From Candidatus Rifleibacteriota bacterium (GTDB lineage: Bacteria; Muiribacteriota; Ozemobacteria; Ozemobacterales; Ozemobacteraceae): a stretch of 64,000 bases of DNA. How positions within the stretch are numbered: position 1 is the first letter of the stretch; every line of letters begins with the position of its first letter. Under the pieces are notes generated by a model. The model was not told the origin of the DNA. It ran no database searches and saw nothing but the letters and a program-made list of their open reading frames with translations. Shown here piece after piece: positions 9,088-18,019 of the stretch. The DNA lies in assembly GCA_905236675.1 (NCBI GenBank), contig CAJOND010000040.1:1-64000 (forward strand), given 5' to 3'. Both the position numbers and the translations under genes were made by a program.

Positions 9088-10095
9088 ATGGCTAATATTC
9101 AAGAAACTTATGCTCAAAGACATTATGAATCTGCTTTAGATTATTTTGAACAGGGAAATTATGAAAAAGCTCTGCAGCAGATAGATTATGCTATACAAAA
9201 ATCTCCTAATAATCCTGATTATTATTCTACTAAGGGTGTCTTTCTGCATCGAATGAATGATATTCCTAAAGCAGTAGAAGCTTATCAGAAAGCAATAGAA
9301 GTTTTTCCTGGACACACTTTTTCTCATTATAATCTGGGTATTATATTTATGAAAGAAGGAAAGATTCTACAGGCTATTCAACAATGGGAAGAAGTAATAA
9401 GAAACAAACCGGACGATGTAGATTCTATATTTAATATTGCAGTTGCTCTTTCTCGATTAGGAAAGTCTAAACAAGCAATACCTTTCTATAATAAAGTTTT
9501 AGAATACGATCCTAGTCATGTTATGACTCATCAGAATCTAGGTGTAATATATAGAGACGAAGGCGATTTTGTTCAGGCAAAGATGCATTTTAACATCTTG
9601 AAAGATTTGGATAGTACTTATTCCGAAGTTGTAGAGAAAGAAGTATTCAGATGCGAAGAAAAAGAATTTCTTGCTAAAATTGAAGAAGAAAAGAAACAAA
9701 CAATTAGTTGTTTAAAAACCGAAGCTGATAGTGTTATTGAAAAAGCTCTTTCATCTCTTATAGAAGAAGATTTTGTAAAAGCCTTAGAATATTCAGAATC
9801 AATTTTAAAGGATATGCCAGATGATAAAAATGCTTTATTAGTTAAAGCCCAGGCTTTAGCAGGAATATGGAAAAATGATGAAGCTATAAAAGTATATGAA
9901 CGTATTGTAGAACTATTCCCACGAGAATTAGAAGCTTATTTCCAAATGGGTGTGATTTCTTCTAATATTGGAAAATATTCTCAAGCTTTAGATTATTTCC
10001 AAAAAGTAAAAAAAATAGATGCTTTTTATCCTTTAGTTGATGAAAATATAGAAAGCGTAAAGAGAAATATACAAAATGGAGTCCAAAATAATTAA
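9088..10095 (+). CDS. TPR-repeat protein
   Basis: A 335-residue soluble protein built almost entirely of tetratricopeptide repeats, seven or eight units of 34 residues with the W/L-G-Y-A-P pattern. Clear examples are ALDYFEQGNYEKALQQIDYA, KAVEAYQKAIEVFPGHTFSH and QAIPFYNKVLEYDPSHVMTH. A charged coiled-coil-like linker (EEKKQTISCLKTEADSV) divides the repeats into two blocks. There is no signal peptide. It is the first gene of a tight operon: its TAA shares one base with the ATG of the diguanylate cyclase. It probably scaffolds a complex with the cyclase and the HEAT protein. Confidence 0.9.
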   Translation: MANIQETYAQRHYESALDYFEQGNYEKALQQIDYAIQKSPNNPDYYSTKGVFLHRMNDIPKAVEAYQKAIEVFPGHTFSHYNLGIIFMKEGKILQAIQQWEEVIRNKPDDVDSIFNIAVALSRLGKSKQAIPFYNKVLEYDPSHVMTHQNLGVIYRDEGDFVQAKMHFNILKDLDSTYSEVVEKEVFRCEEKEFLAKIEEEKKQTISCLKTEADSVIEKALSSLIEEDFVKALEYSESILKDMPDDKNALLVKAQALAGIWKNDEAIKVYERIVELFPRELEAYFQMGVISSNIGKYSQALDYFQKVKKIDAFYPLVDENIESVKRNIQNGVQNN

Positions 10096-12185
10096 TGGCC
10101 AGCTTGAATAAAAAGATTAATATTAAGTATTTTACAGGAATTAGAACAAGACTGACGATAATAATTCTTTGTGTCACACTTATTCCGCTAGGTCTTGTTG
10201 GATTTTGGTCTTACAATACTCAAAAAGAAATAATAACAAGGGAAGTCACTGCTAGTCATATAGAATTGTCTAATACCTTGGCAAGAGGTATTTATGAAAA
10301 TCTGGAATACACAAGAAGATTAATGAATTCTATATGTGAACTGAAGTTTATTCAAGCTTTGAATCCAGAAGTTTCCAAAGATTTTTTCAACTCTTTAATG
10401 CGACATTTTTCTTTGTTTAAATTGATGTATTTAATTGATAGCGATAGAAAAATATTGGCTTCTACAGATTCAAGTGTAATTTTACCTGATGATTGGTTAT
10501 TTTCTAAGGCAGTCAAAAGAAGTTATCAGGGGTCTCTTTCTGAAGTCAGAACATCTTTAGATGGCCCTCCTACTATGACTTTTGAATCTGTTATTCGTTC
10601 TCCGGATTTAGGAATAAATGGAGTTCTAATATCTGAAGTTAATCTTTCAAGTATAAACGAATTGCTTAAAGAATCTCTTAAAAACTCTAAGTCTCAAGGT
10701 CTTGTATTTGATGAAGTTGGAGCTGTAATCGCCAGGTCTGACGAGAGTGCAGGAATCTCGGATGTTGCTTTTTCAGAAGTTGTAGATTCTGATATAACAA
10801 ATTTAAAAACAATAAATGGTGAATCTTACTTACTTACAGCAGTTTCTTTGAAAAAATTTGATTTCTATCAGGCTCCAAACTGGACAATAGTCTTACAGGT
10901 GCCTGAACGTATTGCTTTTGCGGCAGCCTATAAATTTAGGGAACGAATGTTGAGTATGTTTGGTTTAACTGCTTTGGTTTCGATTATTATCGCAGTTCTA
11001 CTGGCCAGAGGTTTCACTGTTCCCATAGGAAAATTGGTTGAAGGGGCTTCAAATATTAGTCAGGGAAATTACGATAAAGAAATGAAACCTACTTCTTCTG
11101 ATGAAATTGGAGAACTTACTCAAATCTTTGATGAGATGAGAATTAATATTAAAAATACTAAGGCAGAACTAGATAATAAAATTTTACAACTTTCAACTCT
11201 ATATGATGTTGGCAAAGCGGTAACTTCAGAATTGAATTTTGTTAAATTGCAGAATATGATTCTTGACATGGTTGCAAAATTCTTAGGAGCAGAAAAAGGT
11301 TCTTTGATGCTTATAGATGATGCTGAAAAAACAATGACAATTGGGGTTGCAATAGGATTAAGCGATGACGTAACCCGAGATACCCGTCTGGAAGTTGGTG
11401 ATTCTGTTGCCGGTTGGGCTGTTAAAAATAGAAAATTTCTTTTTGTAAAAAATGTAGAAGAAGACGAAGAATTCTTATCTATTAAAAAGCAGAATATAAA
11501 ATCTGGAACATTGATGTGTGCTCCTCTTATTTCTAAAGATAAGATTATGGGGGCTTTAAATGTTTCTAAATCTACTCCAAATAGTTTTTCTGATAGTGAT
11601 TTTGAACTATTTGTTAATTTGGCAAACCAGGTTGCAATAGCTATTGATAATGCTAGACTTTATCGTTATGCTGTTACTGATGAAATGACAAAACTTTATA
11701 ATCATAGGTATTTTCAGCAGAGACTTGATGAAGAATTACTTAGAGCTGATCGTCATGAAGACCATATTTCTCTGCTTATCCTGGATGTTGACCATTTTAA
11801 GCATTTTAATGACACTTATGGACATCCGGAAGGAGATAGAGTGCTTAAAGCTGTAGCTAGGATCATAGAAAAAAGTATCAGAGAAATTGATATTGCTGCA
11901 AGATATGGTGGTGAAGAGTTTGTAGTTATTTGTCCTGAAAAAAATGGTGCAGGTGCACTTGTTCCTGCAGAACGTATAAGAAAAGCAATCGAAGCTTATG
12001 ACTTCAGAATAAATGGTGTTCATGTTCCTATTACGGTATCGGTAGGAGCTGCTAGTTATCCAGATAATGCAACGACTAAGGCAGAATTGATTAAAAAATC
12101 TGATACGGCATTATATTATTCAAAAGAAAACGGAAGAAATAGATCAACTTTGTATAATCCAATAATGGTAGAGCATAAGGACTAA
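10095..12185 (+). CDS. Membrane diguanylate cyclase (Cache-HAMP-GAF-GGDEF)
   Basis: A 696-residue sensor that makes cyclic di-GMP from two GTP. Order: membrane helix (about 18-40), extracytoplasmic Cache-like sensor (about 45-285), second membrane helix (about 290-308, SIIIAVLLARGF), HAMP (about 310-360), GAF (about 370-530) and GGDEF (about 540-690). The active-site motif is GGEEF at 605-609 in RYGGEEFVV. An RxxD product-inhibition site (REID) lies at 596-599 with the correct 5-residue spacing, so the enzyme looks active and feedback-inhibited. It is translationally coupled to the TPR gene and 4 bases from the HEAT gene. c-di-GMP control of pili or surface polymer is a reasonable inference. 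Confidence 0.95.
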   Translation: MASLNKKINIKYFTGIRTRLTIIILCVTLIPLGLVGFWSYNTQKEIITREVTASHIELSNTLARGIYENLEYTRRLMNSICELKFIQALNPEVSKDFFNSLMRHFSLFKLMYLIDSDRKILASTDSSVILPDDWLFSKAVKRSYQGSLSEVRTSLDGPPTMTFESVIRSPDLGINGVLISEVNLSSINELLKESLKNSKSQGLVFDEVGAVIARSDESAGISDVAFSEVVDSDITNLKTINGESYLLTAVSLKKFDFYQAPNWTIVLQVPERIAFAAAYKFRERMLSMFGLTALVSIIIAVLLARGFTVPIGKLVEGASNISQGNYDKEMKPTSSDEIGELTQIFDEMRINIKNTKAELDNKILQLSTLYDVGKAVTSELNFVKLQNMILDMVAKFLGAEKGSLMLIDDAEKTMTIGVAIGLSDDVTRDTRLEVGDSVAGWAVKNRKFLFVKNVEEDEEFLSIKKQNIKSGTLMCAPLISKDKIMGALNVSKSTPNSFSDSDFELFVNLANQVAIAIDNARLYRYAVTDEMTKLYNHRYFQQRLDEELLRADRHEDHISLLILDVDHFKHFNDTYGHPEGDRVLKAVARIIEKSIREIDIAARYGGEEFVVICPEKNGAGALVPAERIRKAIEAYDFRINGVHVPITVSVGAASYPDNATTKAELIKKSDTALYYSKENGRNRSTLYNPIMVEHKD

Positions 12186-12189
12186 ATCA

Positions 12190-13743
12190 ATGGATGTTAA
12201 AATTAAAAGACTTTTAAAAGATTTACAAAATACTGACGATGATTTGAGAACATTATCGGCAATGACACTCATGAAATTAGATTTCCCAGATTCTGAAACA
12301 AGGGCAGAGGTTGTTGCCAATCTTATAAAGGCCACTCAGGATGAAAATATATCTGTTAGATTTTTTGCCAGAAAGGCTCTAGATAAGATTAGTGTTGCTG
12401 AAAAACTAATGCTTTCATCTGTAGAAGGAACTACTGTACCTATAGCAGATAGACTGATTTCGCCAAATTTCAGAACAAGACTTTCGGCTGTAATGGATAT
12501 AAAGAATAAAGTTCAAAAAGGCGATGACGAAGTAAAATCTGAGTATAAAACAAAACTTATAGAAATGTTGGAAACAGAAGATCATCCTTTTGTAAAAGCA
12601 AGTCTGATAAGTTGTTTACAATATTTTTTAGAAAAGGAAGAAGCTTCTATTCTTAGTAAGTTTTTATCTGATTTAGATAACCGAGTCAGATCAAATACTA
12701 TCGAAGCTATTGAATATCTAAAAGCGGAAGAAGCTATTCCAAGTCTGTTTTCTGCTTTATCTGACCATGATAACCGCATAAGAGCTGGTGCTGCCAAGGC
12801 TTTGCAATCCTTTGGAGAAGAAAAAGTTTTTACAGAATTAAAGAAAATGTTGGAATCTCCAGAAGAATGGATGAAAGGAAGCGCTATATACGCTCTTTCT
12901 CATATTCAAGCTAGTGAAGCAGTTAAAATGCTTATTGATGCAGCAAGAAACGGTAATAGTCAAGATACAAAAATGAAAGCAGTTATTGCATTAGCTAACT
13001 ATTGTGATTCAACTGTATATAGCTTTTTGAAAGGTATGAGTCTTAACGGAGATGATGCTTCCAAAGAATCAGCAGCAAAAGCTTTGAAATTGATGGAAGA
13101 AAAATTTGGGAAAGAGCCACCTCATACCACTATTGTTACAGATGAAAGTGTTGAAGATACAAAAGTTGATAATGGTGCTAAAACTCCTAAAACGGCAAAA
13201 CAGGAAGATTTGGCTTCTACCGTAACTAGGTTTTTCAGAAAAGGGAAAGACGAGGCTATTGGGCTATCAGGAAAAACAGCTATTAATTTTGCATTAAATG
13301 ATTTAAGGAAAGAAATAGACGAACACGTGCTTGATATTGGAAGAACCGTATATGACTTATATCAAGGCGGAGAAATAGAAACAACAGATCTTTTATCTAT
13401 AGGTAATGAAATTCTTCGTATGAATTATTTTATTCAGAAGTATTCTGAGCAAAACAATAAAAAAGCATCAAACGAAGGTGGATTTTTTGCTCAGTTAAAG
13501 AACTTCTTTAGTCCTAAAACACAAGAACAGAAAAATTCTGCTTTTCAAATGGAAAAATTTTCTAAAAGACGTGATGAGCTGTTTTTAAAGTTAGGAAAAG
13601 TAGCTTTAAGAAAGTATGAAGACAAGGAAGATCCTTTTAAACCCAAAACTTTGGAAGCTCAATTTTTAAATTATCAAAAGCTTGCTAGTAGACTTGAAAA
13701 AGAGCAGAAACTATTAGAAAATACTGGTTCAGAAGAAGCATAA
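12190..13743 (+). CDS. HEAT-repeat protein with coiled-coil C-terminus
   Basis: A 517-residue soluble protein. The first 300 residues are HEAT/PBS-lyase-type helical repeats of about 30 residues (EDHPFVKASLISCLQYFLE, SDLDNRVRSNTIEAIEYLKA, SDHDNRIRAGAAKALQSFGE). An acidic linker follows, then an alpha-helical region (DLRKEIDEHVLDIGRTVYDL) and a Lys/Glu-rich coiled coil at the C-terminus. There are no enzymatic motifs. It is the last gene of the TPR-cyclase-HEAT operon, so it may be an adaptor linking c-di-GMP signalling to an effector. Confidence 0.88.
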   Translation: MDVKIKRLLKDLQNTDDDLRTLSAMTLMKLDFPDSETRAEVVANLIKATQDENISVRFFARKALDKISVAEKLMLSSVEGTTVPIADRLISPNFRTRLSAVMDIKNKVQKGDDEVKSEYKTKLIEMLETEDHPFVKASLISCLQYFLEKEEASILSKFLSDLDNRVRSNTIEAIEYLKAEEAIPSLFSALSDHDNRIRAGAAKALQSFGEEKVFTELKKMLESPEEWMKGSAIYALSHIQASEAVKMLIDAARNGNSQDTKMKAVIALANYCDSTVYSFLKGMSLNGDDASKESAAKALKLMEEKFGKEPPHTTIVTDESVEDTKVDNGAKTPKTAKQEDLASTVTRFFRKGKDEAIGLSGKTAINFALNDLRKEIDEHVLDIGRTVYDLYQGGEIETTDLLSIGNEILRMNYFIQKYSEQNNKKASNEGGFFAQLKNFFSPKTQEQKNSAFQMEKFSKRRDELFLKLGKVALRKYEDKEDPFKPKTLEAQFLNYQKLASRLEKEQKLLENTGSEEA

Positions 13744-13754
13744 TAAAGACTACA

Positions 13755-14043
13755 ATGCAGACCCAATAAATAGTCTCTAAGCTTTGGAATTTATGTAATG
13801 TTCTTCGTGACGATGGAATCACCTATCATCAGTATGTAACAGAGCTTACCTATATTCTTTTTTCTCAAAATGGCAAAAGAAACAGGTAAAGAGACAGAGA
13901 TGGGTATTCCAAAAGAATACCAGTGGGATGTTTTAGCTTCGAAAGATGGTATTGAGCTTAAAAAATACTATAAAGAACTTCTAGAACATCTTGGGGAAAA
14001 ATGCTCTGGCAGAATCAAGGAAATAGAACTAATTACAATGTAA
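13755..14043 (+). pseudogene. hsdM: Remnant of type I methylase hsdM (N-terminal part)
   Basis: Translating through lesions gives the N-terminal helical domain of type I restriction-modification methyltransferases: WNLCNVLRDDGITYHQYVT, then ELTYILF, then LKMAKETGKE, then YQWDVL and YYKELLEHLGE. The reading opens with ATG at 13755 but meets TAA at the fifth codon (13767-13769). It then needs removal of one T in the run near 13858-13864, and it ends at TAA 14041-14043 after about 90 codons. The catalytic methylase domain (NPPF/Y), the specificity subunit and the restriction subunit are absent. This is an inactive leftover of a lost system. It lies directly behind the HEAT gene, in a stretch holding no intact coding frame. 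Confidence 0.8.
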
Positions 14044-14223
14044 ACTTTTTTCATATATTAATGATTAACAAAAACTAAGATTATTACAATCTTTTATCAT
14101 TTTTAATAAAATTTAATGCTCTTTCCCTGTTTCTCTAGAAGAGTACATTGGCAGTACTATATTATATAAATTAAAATTAATACAATATATTATATTAGTT
14201 GTTTAGATAAAAAGGAGAATGAT

Positions 14224-15457
14224 GTGAAAAAGATAGCATTATTGTTTATGTTTTTATGTTTTATCTGTTTTACTGCTGAATCAGCCCTTCCTCGGTTAGA
14301 TAAATCAGCTTCATTTGGAAAGATCCTCTCATCCGGTTCTACTACAAACAATTCAACTGTTGTAGATAAGGATTCAAGTGAAATCTATAATTCTCCTACT
14401 TCTAGCAATGCTGCATAAGACCAAGCTGCAGAAACAAGTTTAGCGACTCTTCCTAATGGAAAAGCATATGTTGGTGTTTCTTCTTTCTTCTTTCTTCTTT
14501 CTTGTCTCTAAGAGACGAACCTTTTGGAACAGTACTTGCTCATTTATATAATAATGAAGAAATCCTAATTATTAATCGCCAGGGTGATTGGTATGAAATA
14601 GAAAGCGATAAAGGAAGCGGCTGGATTTATGGAAAGTGTGTATTTGACTCCCCTAATACAAAACCTAGTGGATCAGCTTCTGATACCGCTTATATCTCTA
14701 ATGACACTAGTGACGACACAAATAAAAGTAACGGTACTTACAATTATTATTCTTTTACAGAACCTGGAGATTACACTCTTCATATAAATTCAACTAATAA
14801 ACTTATTAAATTCTCGGCCGATGGAAAAGCTCTTGCACAATTACAAGACCCTGATTACGGGCAGCTTTTTAGAATTGAAGTAGGTGCTGGAGGTCATTTG
14901 TTTGTTGCAGATAAAGGGACTCGTAAGATTTATATTTATGATTCCAAAGGTGATTATGTTAATGACCTGAACTGGGAATGGTCTGGAATGGCGGTAACAG
15001 GCAAAGAAGACAATCTATATAGATTGATATATTTTAATGAAGAAAATAGAAATATGCTTGTTAAAACTGACCTTAATGGAAATGTGATCAGTTCTAAAGT
15101 TATAGAAATTGAATTGAGTGATCCAGAATTATGGTGGGTTGACGAAGCAAAAGGAGAAGCAGTTATAACTTATAATCCTTTAGAAGGGTTTGAGGGTGAT
15201 TACAATATTATAAGAGTTAATTTGGAAGGCAAGGTTATAGCTTCTGGAAAAGTTCCTGCACCTTTTGTTATGAATCGTTTTATTGACCATGCTGATTATG
15301 AACAGTTCTTTATTGGAAAGTGTAATTATTCTGAAGCCCCAAATGGTAACTTTGAAATAATTCCTTTTAAAATGCAAAGATAAAACAATTAAAACCCACA
15401 GATAGAGTTATTGTAGGTGATATAGTTGATATTGCTGCTTCTTCAGAAAATAACTAA
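14224..15457 (+). pseudogene. Broken secreted SH3-like/propeller-like protein
   Basis: GTG at 14224 has AAAAGGAG upstream and starts a signal peptide (KKIALLFMFLCFICFTAES). The frame meets TAA at 14416-14418, then reads on as an SH3-like domain start (LPNGKAYVGVSS). It shifts frame at the 7-base repeat at 14477-14504 and continues with LSLRDEPFGTVLAHL and GDWYEIESDKGSGWIYG, a bacterial SH3 pattern. A region resembling NHL/beta-propeller blades follows (GGHLFVADKGTRKIYIYD). Near 15380 a second frame change is needed to reach the last residues (DRVIVGDIVDIAASS, stop 15455-15457). So there is one nonsense codon and two frame breaks. A TTG at 14502 could still start the mature part, without its signal peptide. 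Most likely a decaying gene with a formerly variable tract. Confidence 0.7.
14477..14504 (+). repeat. Four 7-base tandem repeats at a frame break
   Basis: TTTCTTC occurs three times (14477-14483, 14484-14490, 14491-14497) followed by TTTCTTG (14498-14504). Seven is not a multiple of three, so each gained or lost unit changes the reading frame. With four units the frame is broken; two or five units would join the upstream and downstream SH3-like frames. With two units the join reads AYVGVSSFLSLRDEP. This is the form of a slipped-strand contingency locus. Confidence 0.75.
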
Positions 15458-15468
15458 TAATTTTAAAT

Positions 15469-16342
15469 ATGCTCAAGTCAAAAAAAGGTAATGTTATACT
15501 AATTGTAGTAGCAGTATTTGCTATATTAGCCCTGGCTTTAGGTTCTTTCTTTAAAACTACAATAGATAGAAGACACTCGGCTCAAAAACTTGGCGATACT
15601 TTGTATGCAAGGGAATTTGCCAAATCTTTGGCAATTCTAACAATAAATTACATAAAAGAACAGCTAAGAAAACCAGATGGTGATGAAATTTTGAAAAAAG
15701 CATTTTCATTACCTTGGAATTATAGTGGGAATGAGACAAAAGGAATCATAAATTTTTCTAAAATAGATGTTATAGATTCTTCAACAGGAAAGTCTTTAAT
15801 AGATACTCTTCAACGGGAAATTAATTTAAAAGAATTTGTAGTGGTAGAAAACAAAATTAATTGGAATCTTAGTGATTTAAAGCCAATAAAGATTGGTGAT
15901 GAAGAGAATGGAACTATTCCATACCCTAGAGAAAAAACAGGCTTAATAAATCTCAATTTTAAAGTTAGATATAAAATGCCTGGTAAAAATGAATATTCCA
16001 GATTGGAACGAAGAAAGTCAAGGCTCAGCCCAATGGGTGTGTGATAGTAAAAGCTCAATTGGAAACATACAATATACCTATGATTATGTTTCTGGAAGTA
16101 AAGATGGGGTGCATAGAAAAGTATTAGAAAATAACATAAATATAGATAACTATTTTGCAAAAAATCACTTAGTAGAATTGAGTTTTAAACATTTTGCAGT
16201 CGATATCAACAAGGACCAAAACAATGAAATTGTCAGTGGAAAACACGGTATGTGGGTTGAATTGACTGTATATTCAAAAGAAAAGGATGAAAAAGATTCT
16301 TTTACCATAAAAAGACTTATATCTGTAAAAGAGTCTGATTAA
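15469..16342 (+). pseudogene. Frameshifted PilX/GspK-like pseudopilin
   Basis: The first part (15469-16044) has a pseudopilin-type N-terminus: KSKKGNVILIVVAVFAILAL, basic leader plus hydrophobic helix without +5 Glu, then a periplasmic domain. The matching continuation is in the +1 frame (to 16342), containing QGSAQWVCDSKSS and KHGMWVELTVYS. The two frames are both open only in 15950-16044, and the break is probably in the A-rich stretch near 15984-15992. Without the shift the protein would be 191 residues with a foreign tail. I infer a single gene of about 290 codons broken by an indel; a real frameshift event or an assembly error are alternatives. It follows another broken gene by 11 bases. 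Confidence 0.65.
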
Positions 16343-16404
16343 ATTTGTAAAAAGCTAATTATTTCAACTATTAAGAAAAATACTAACTCATAATAAATAG
16401 CACC

Positions 16405-16441
16405 TTGACATAAATCTTATCGGCTCATATAATGAGCCGAT
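16405..16441 (+). promoter_or_regulatory. Consensus sigma-70 promoter with operator on the -10 (proS)
   Basis: TTGACA (16405-16410) and TATAAT (16428-16433) are both perfect consensus and separated by the ideal 17 bases. The -10 lies in the centre of a perfect palindrome, ATCGGCTCAT-ATA-ATGAGCCGAT (16419-16441). Transcription would start near 16440, so nearly all of the palindrome is upstream of the RNA and acts as DNA, probably an operator for a dimeric repressor. The only downstream gene is proS, 32 bases on, with AAAGGTC as ribosome site. Confidence 0.8.
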
Positions 16442-16472
16442 GACTTATTTAGGTTAAAAGAAAGGTCTAACA

Positions 16473-17936
16473 ATGAGTAACAATAACAATCAAAACAATG
16501 CTTCTAAAAAATCTCAAGAAGCAGTTACACCAAAATCAGAAGATATATCTCGCTGGTATACAGATGTTGTTTTAAAGGCTAAAATGGCCGATTATTCACC
16601 AGTTAAAGGCTGTATGGTAATAAGACCTTACGGTTATTCTATATGGGAAAATATTCAGAAGATTCTTGATACAGAATTTAAGAGATTAGGTCATACTAAT
16701 GCTTATTTCCCTCTTTTGATTCCAGAAAGTTTCTTTACTAAAGAAGCGGAACACGTTGAAGGCTTTGCACCAGAAGTTGCTTGGGTTACTCATGGCGGTG
16801 GAGAAGAACTGGAAGAAAAGTTAGCCATCAGACCAACTTCAGAAACCATTATTGGTTATATGTTTGCAAAATGGATTGACAGCTATCGCGATTTGCCTGT
16901 GAAAATCAACCAATGGGCTAATGTTATGCGCTGGGAAAAGGTTACTAGACCTTTCTTAAGAACAACGGAATTTTTGTGGCAGGAAGGTCACACTGCTCAC
17001 CGCACTCACGAAGAAGCAAAAGAAGAAGTTATGACTATGCTCAAAGTCTATCAGAACTTTGTTGAACATGATCTGGCTATTCCTTTAGTAACTGGTGAAA
17101 AGAGTCAGAAAGAAAAGTTTGCCGGTGCTTTGAATACATACACAATAGAAGCATTAATGCCAGATGGACAAGCTTTGCAGTCAGGTACTTCCCACGATTT
17201 GGGTCAGAATTTTGCTAATGCTTTTGATGTTCAGTTCTTAGATTCTGACGGAACTCACAAACATGTTTGGAGCACTTCGTGGGGTATTTCAACACGCATT
17301 ATCGGTGCTTTGATTATGGTTCACGGCGATGACAAAGGCTTGAGACTGCCTCCAAGAGTAGCACCAATTCAGGCTGTTGTTATCCCTATAGTAAATAAAA
17401 CAGGGGCTGATGCTATTAATGCTAAGGCTAGAGAACTTGCAAAACGTCTTGCCGATGCAGGATTAAGAGTTGAATGTGACGACAGAGATGGTTACAGACC
17501 AGGATGGAAGTATTCTGAATACGAAATGAAAGGCGTTCCTTTAAGAGTTGAAATCGGCGCTAAAGACATGGAAAAGAACCAAGTTTGCTTAGTTAGACGT
17601 GATACTGGTGAAAAGATGTTTATTCCAGAAGTAGAAATGGAAGTAACAGCAAAACGCCTTATGGAAGAAATTCAGCAGGGTCTATTCAAACAGGCAAAAG
17701 AAATACTTGATACCAAGACTTTTAGAGCAAACAGCTTTGAAGAATTTGAAGATGTTATTAAAGTTAAACATGGTATGGCTGATCTTTGCTGGTGTGGTGA
17801 CCAGGCTTGTGAAGACAGATTCAAAGCAGAAGTTGGTGCTACAATCAGATGTTTGAATAATCGTGAAGTAGACGGCAACTGTGTTTGCTGCGGTAAACCA
17901 GCTAAACACAGAGTATTTGTTGCTCGTTCTTATTAA
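16473..17936 (+). CDS. proS: Prolyl-tRNA synthetase, short (archaeal/eukaryal) type
   Basis: A 487-residue class II synthetase that charges tRNA-Pro. A variable Asn/Ser-rich N-terminus (1-20) precedes the core. Motif 2 is seen in VMRWEKVTRPFLRTTEFLWQEGHTAH and motif 3 in WSTSWGISTRIIGALIMVHGDDKGLRLPP. The anticodon-binding domain follows (about 300-400). It lacks the editing insertion of the long bacterial form and has the C-terminal Cys-rich zinc-like domain (CWCGDQAC, CVCCGKPAKHRV) of ProS type 3. It is transcribed from a strong promoter and bounded by a strong terminator, so it is a monocistronic housekeeping gene. Confidence 0.97.
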   Translation: MSNNNNQNNASKKSQEAVTPKSEDISRWYTDVVLKAKMADYSPVKGCMVIRPYGYSIWENIQKILDTEFKRLGHTNAYFPLLIPESFFTKEAEHVEGFAPEVAWVTHGGGEELEEKLAIRPTSETIIGYMFAKWIDSYRDLPVKINQWANVMRWEKVTRPFLRTTEFLWQEGHTAHRTHEEAKEEVMTMLKVYQNFVEHDLAIPLVTGEKSQKEKFAGALNTYTIEALMPDGQALQSGTSHDLGQNFANAFDVQFLDSDGTHKHVWSTSWGISTRIIGALIMVHGDDKGLRLPPRVAPIQAVVIPIVNKTGADAINAKARELAKRLADAGLRVECDDRDGYRPGWKYSEYEMKGVPLRVEIGAKDMEKNQVCLVRRDTGEKMFIPEVEMEVTAKRLMEEIQQGLFKQAKEILDTKTFRANSFEEFEDVIKVKHGMADLCWCGDQACEDRFKAEVGATIRCLNNREVDGNCVCCGKPAKHRVFVARSY

Positions 17937-17964
17937 TTTACAAAGAAACATTTTAAACAAGATA

Positions 17965-17997
17965 TAAAAAAAGACGGCTTTTAAAGCCGTCTTTTTT
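17965..17997. terminator. Bidirectional intrinsic terminator
   Basis: AAAGACGGC and GCCGTCTTT form a perfect stem, with adjacent A/T bases able to extend it to 12 pairs. It is flanked by an A run on the left and a T run on the right, so it can terminate transcription from both sides. It lies between the convergent proS stop (17936) and the HEAT-TPR gene stop (18020). Confidence 0.9.
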
Positions 17998-18019
17998 CAT
18001 ACTATAGTTTATAGAGTTT

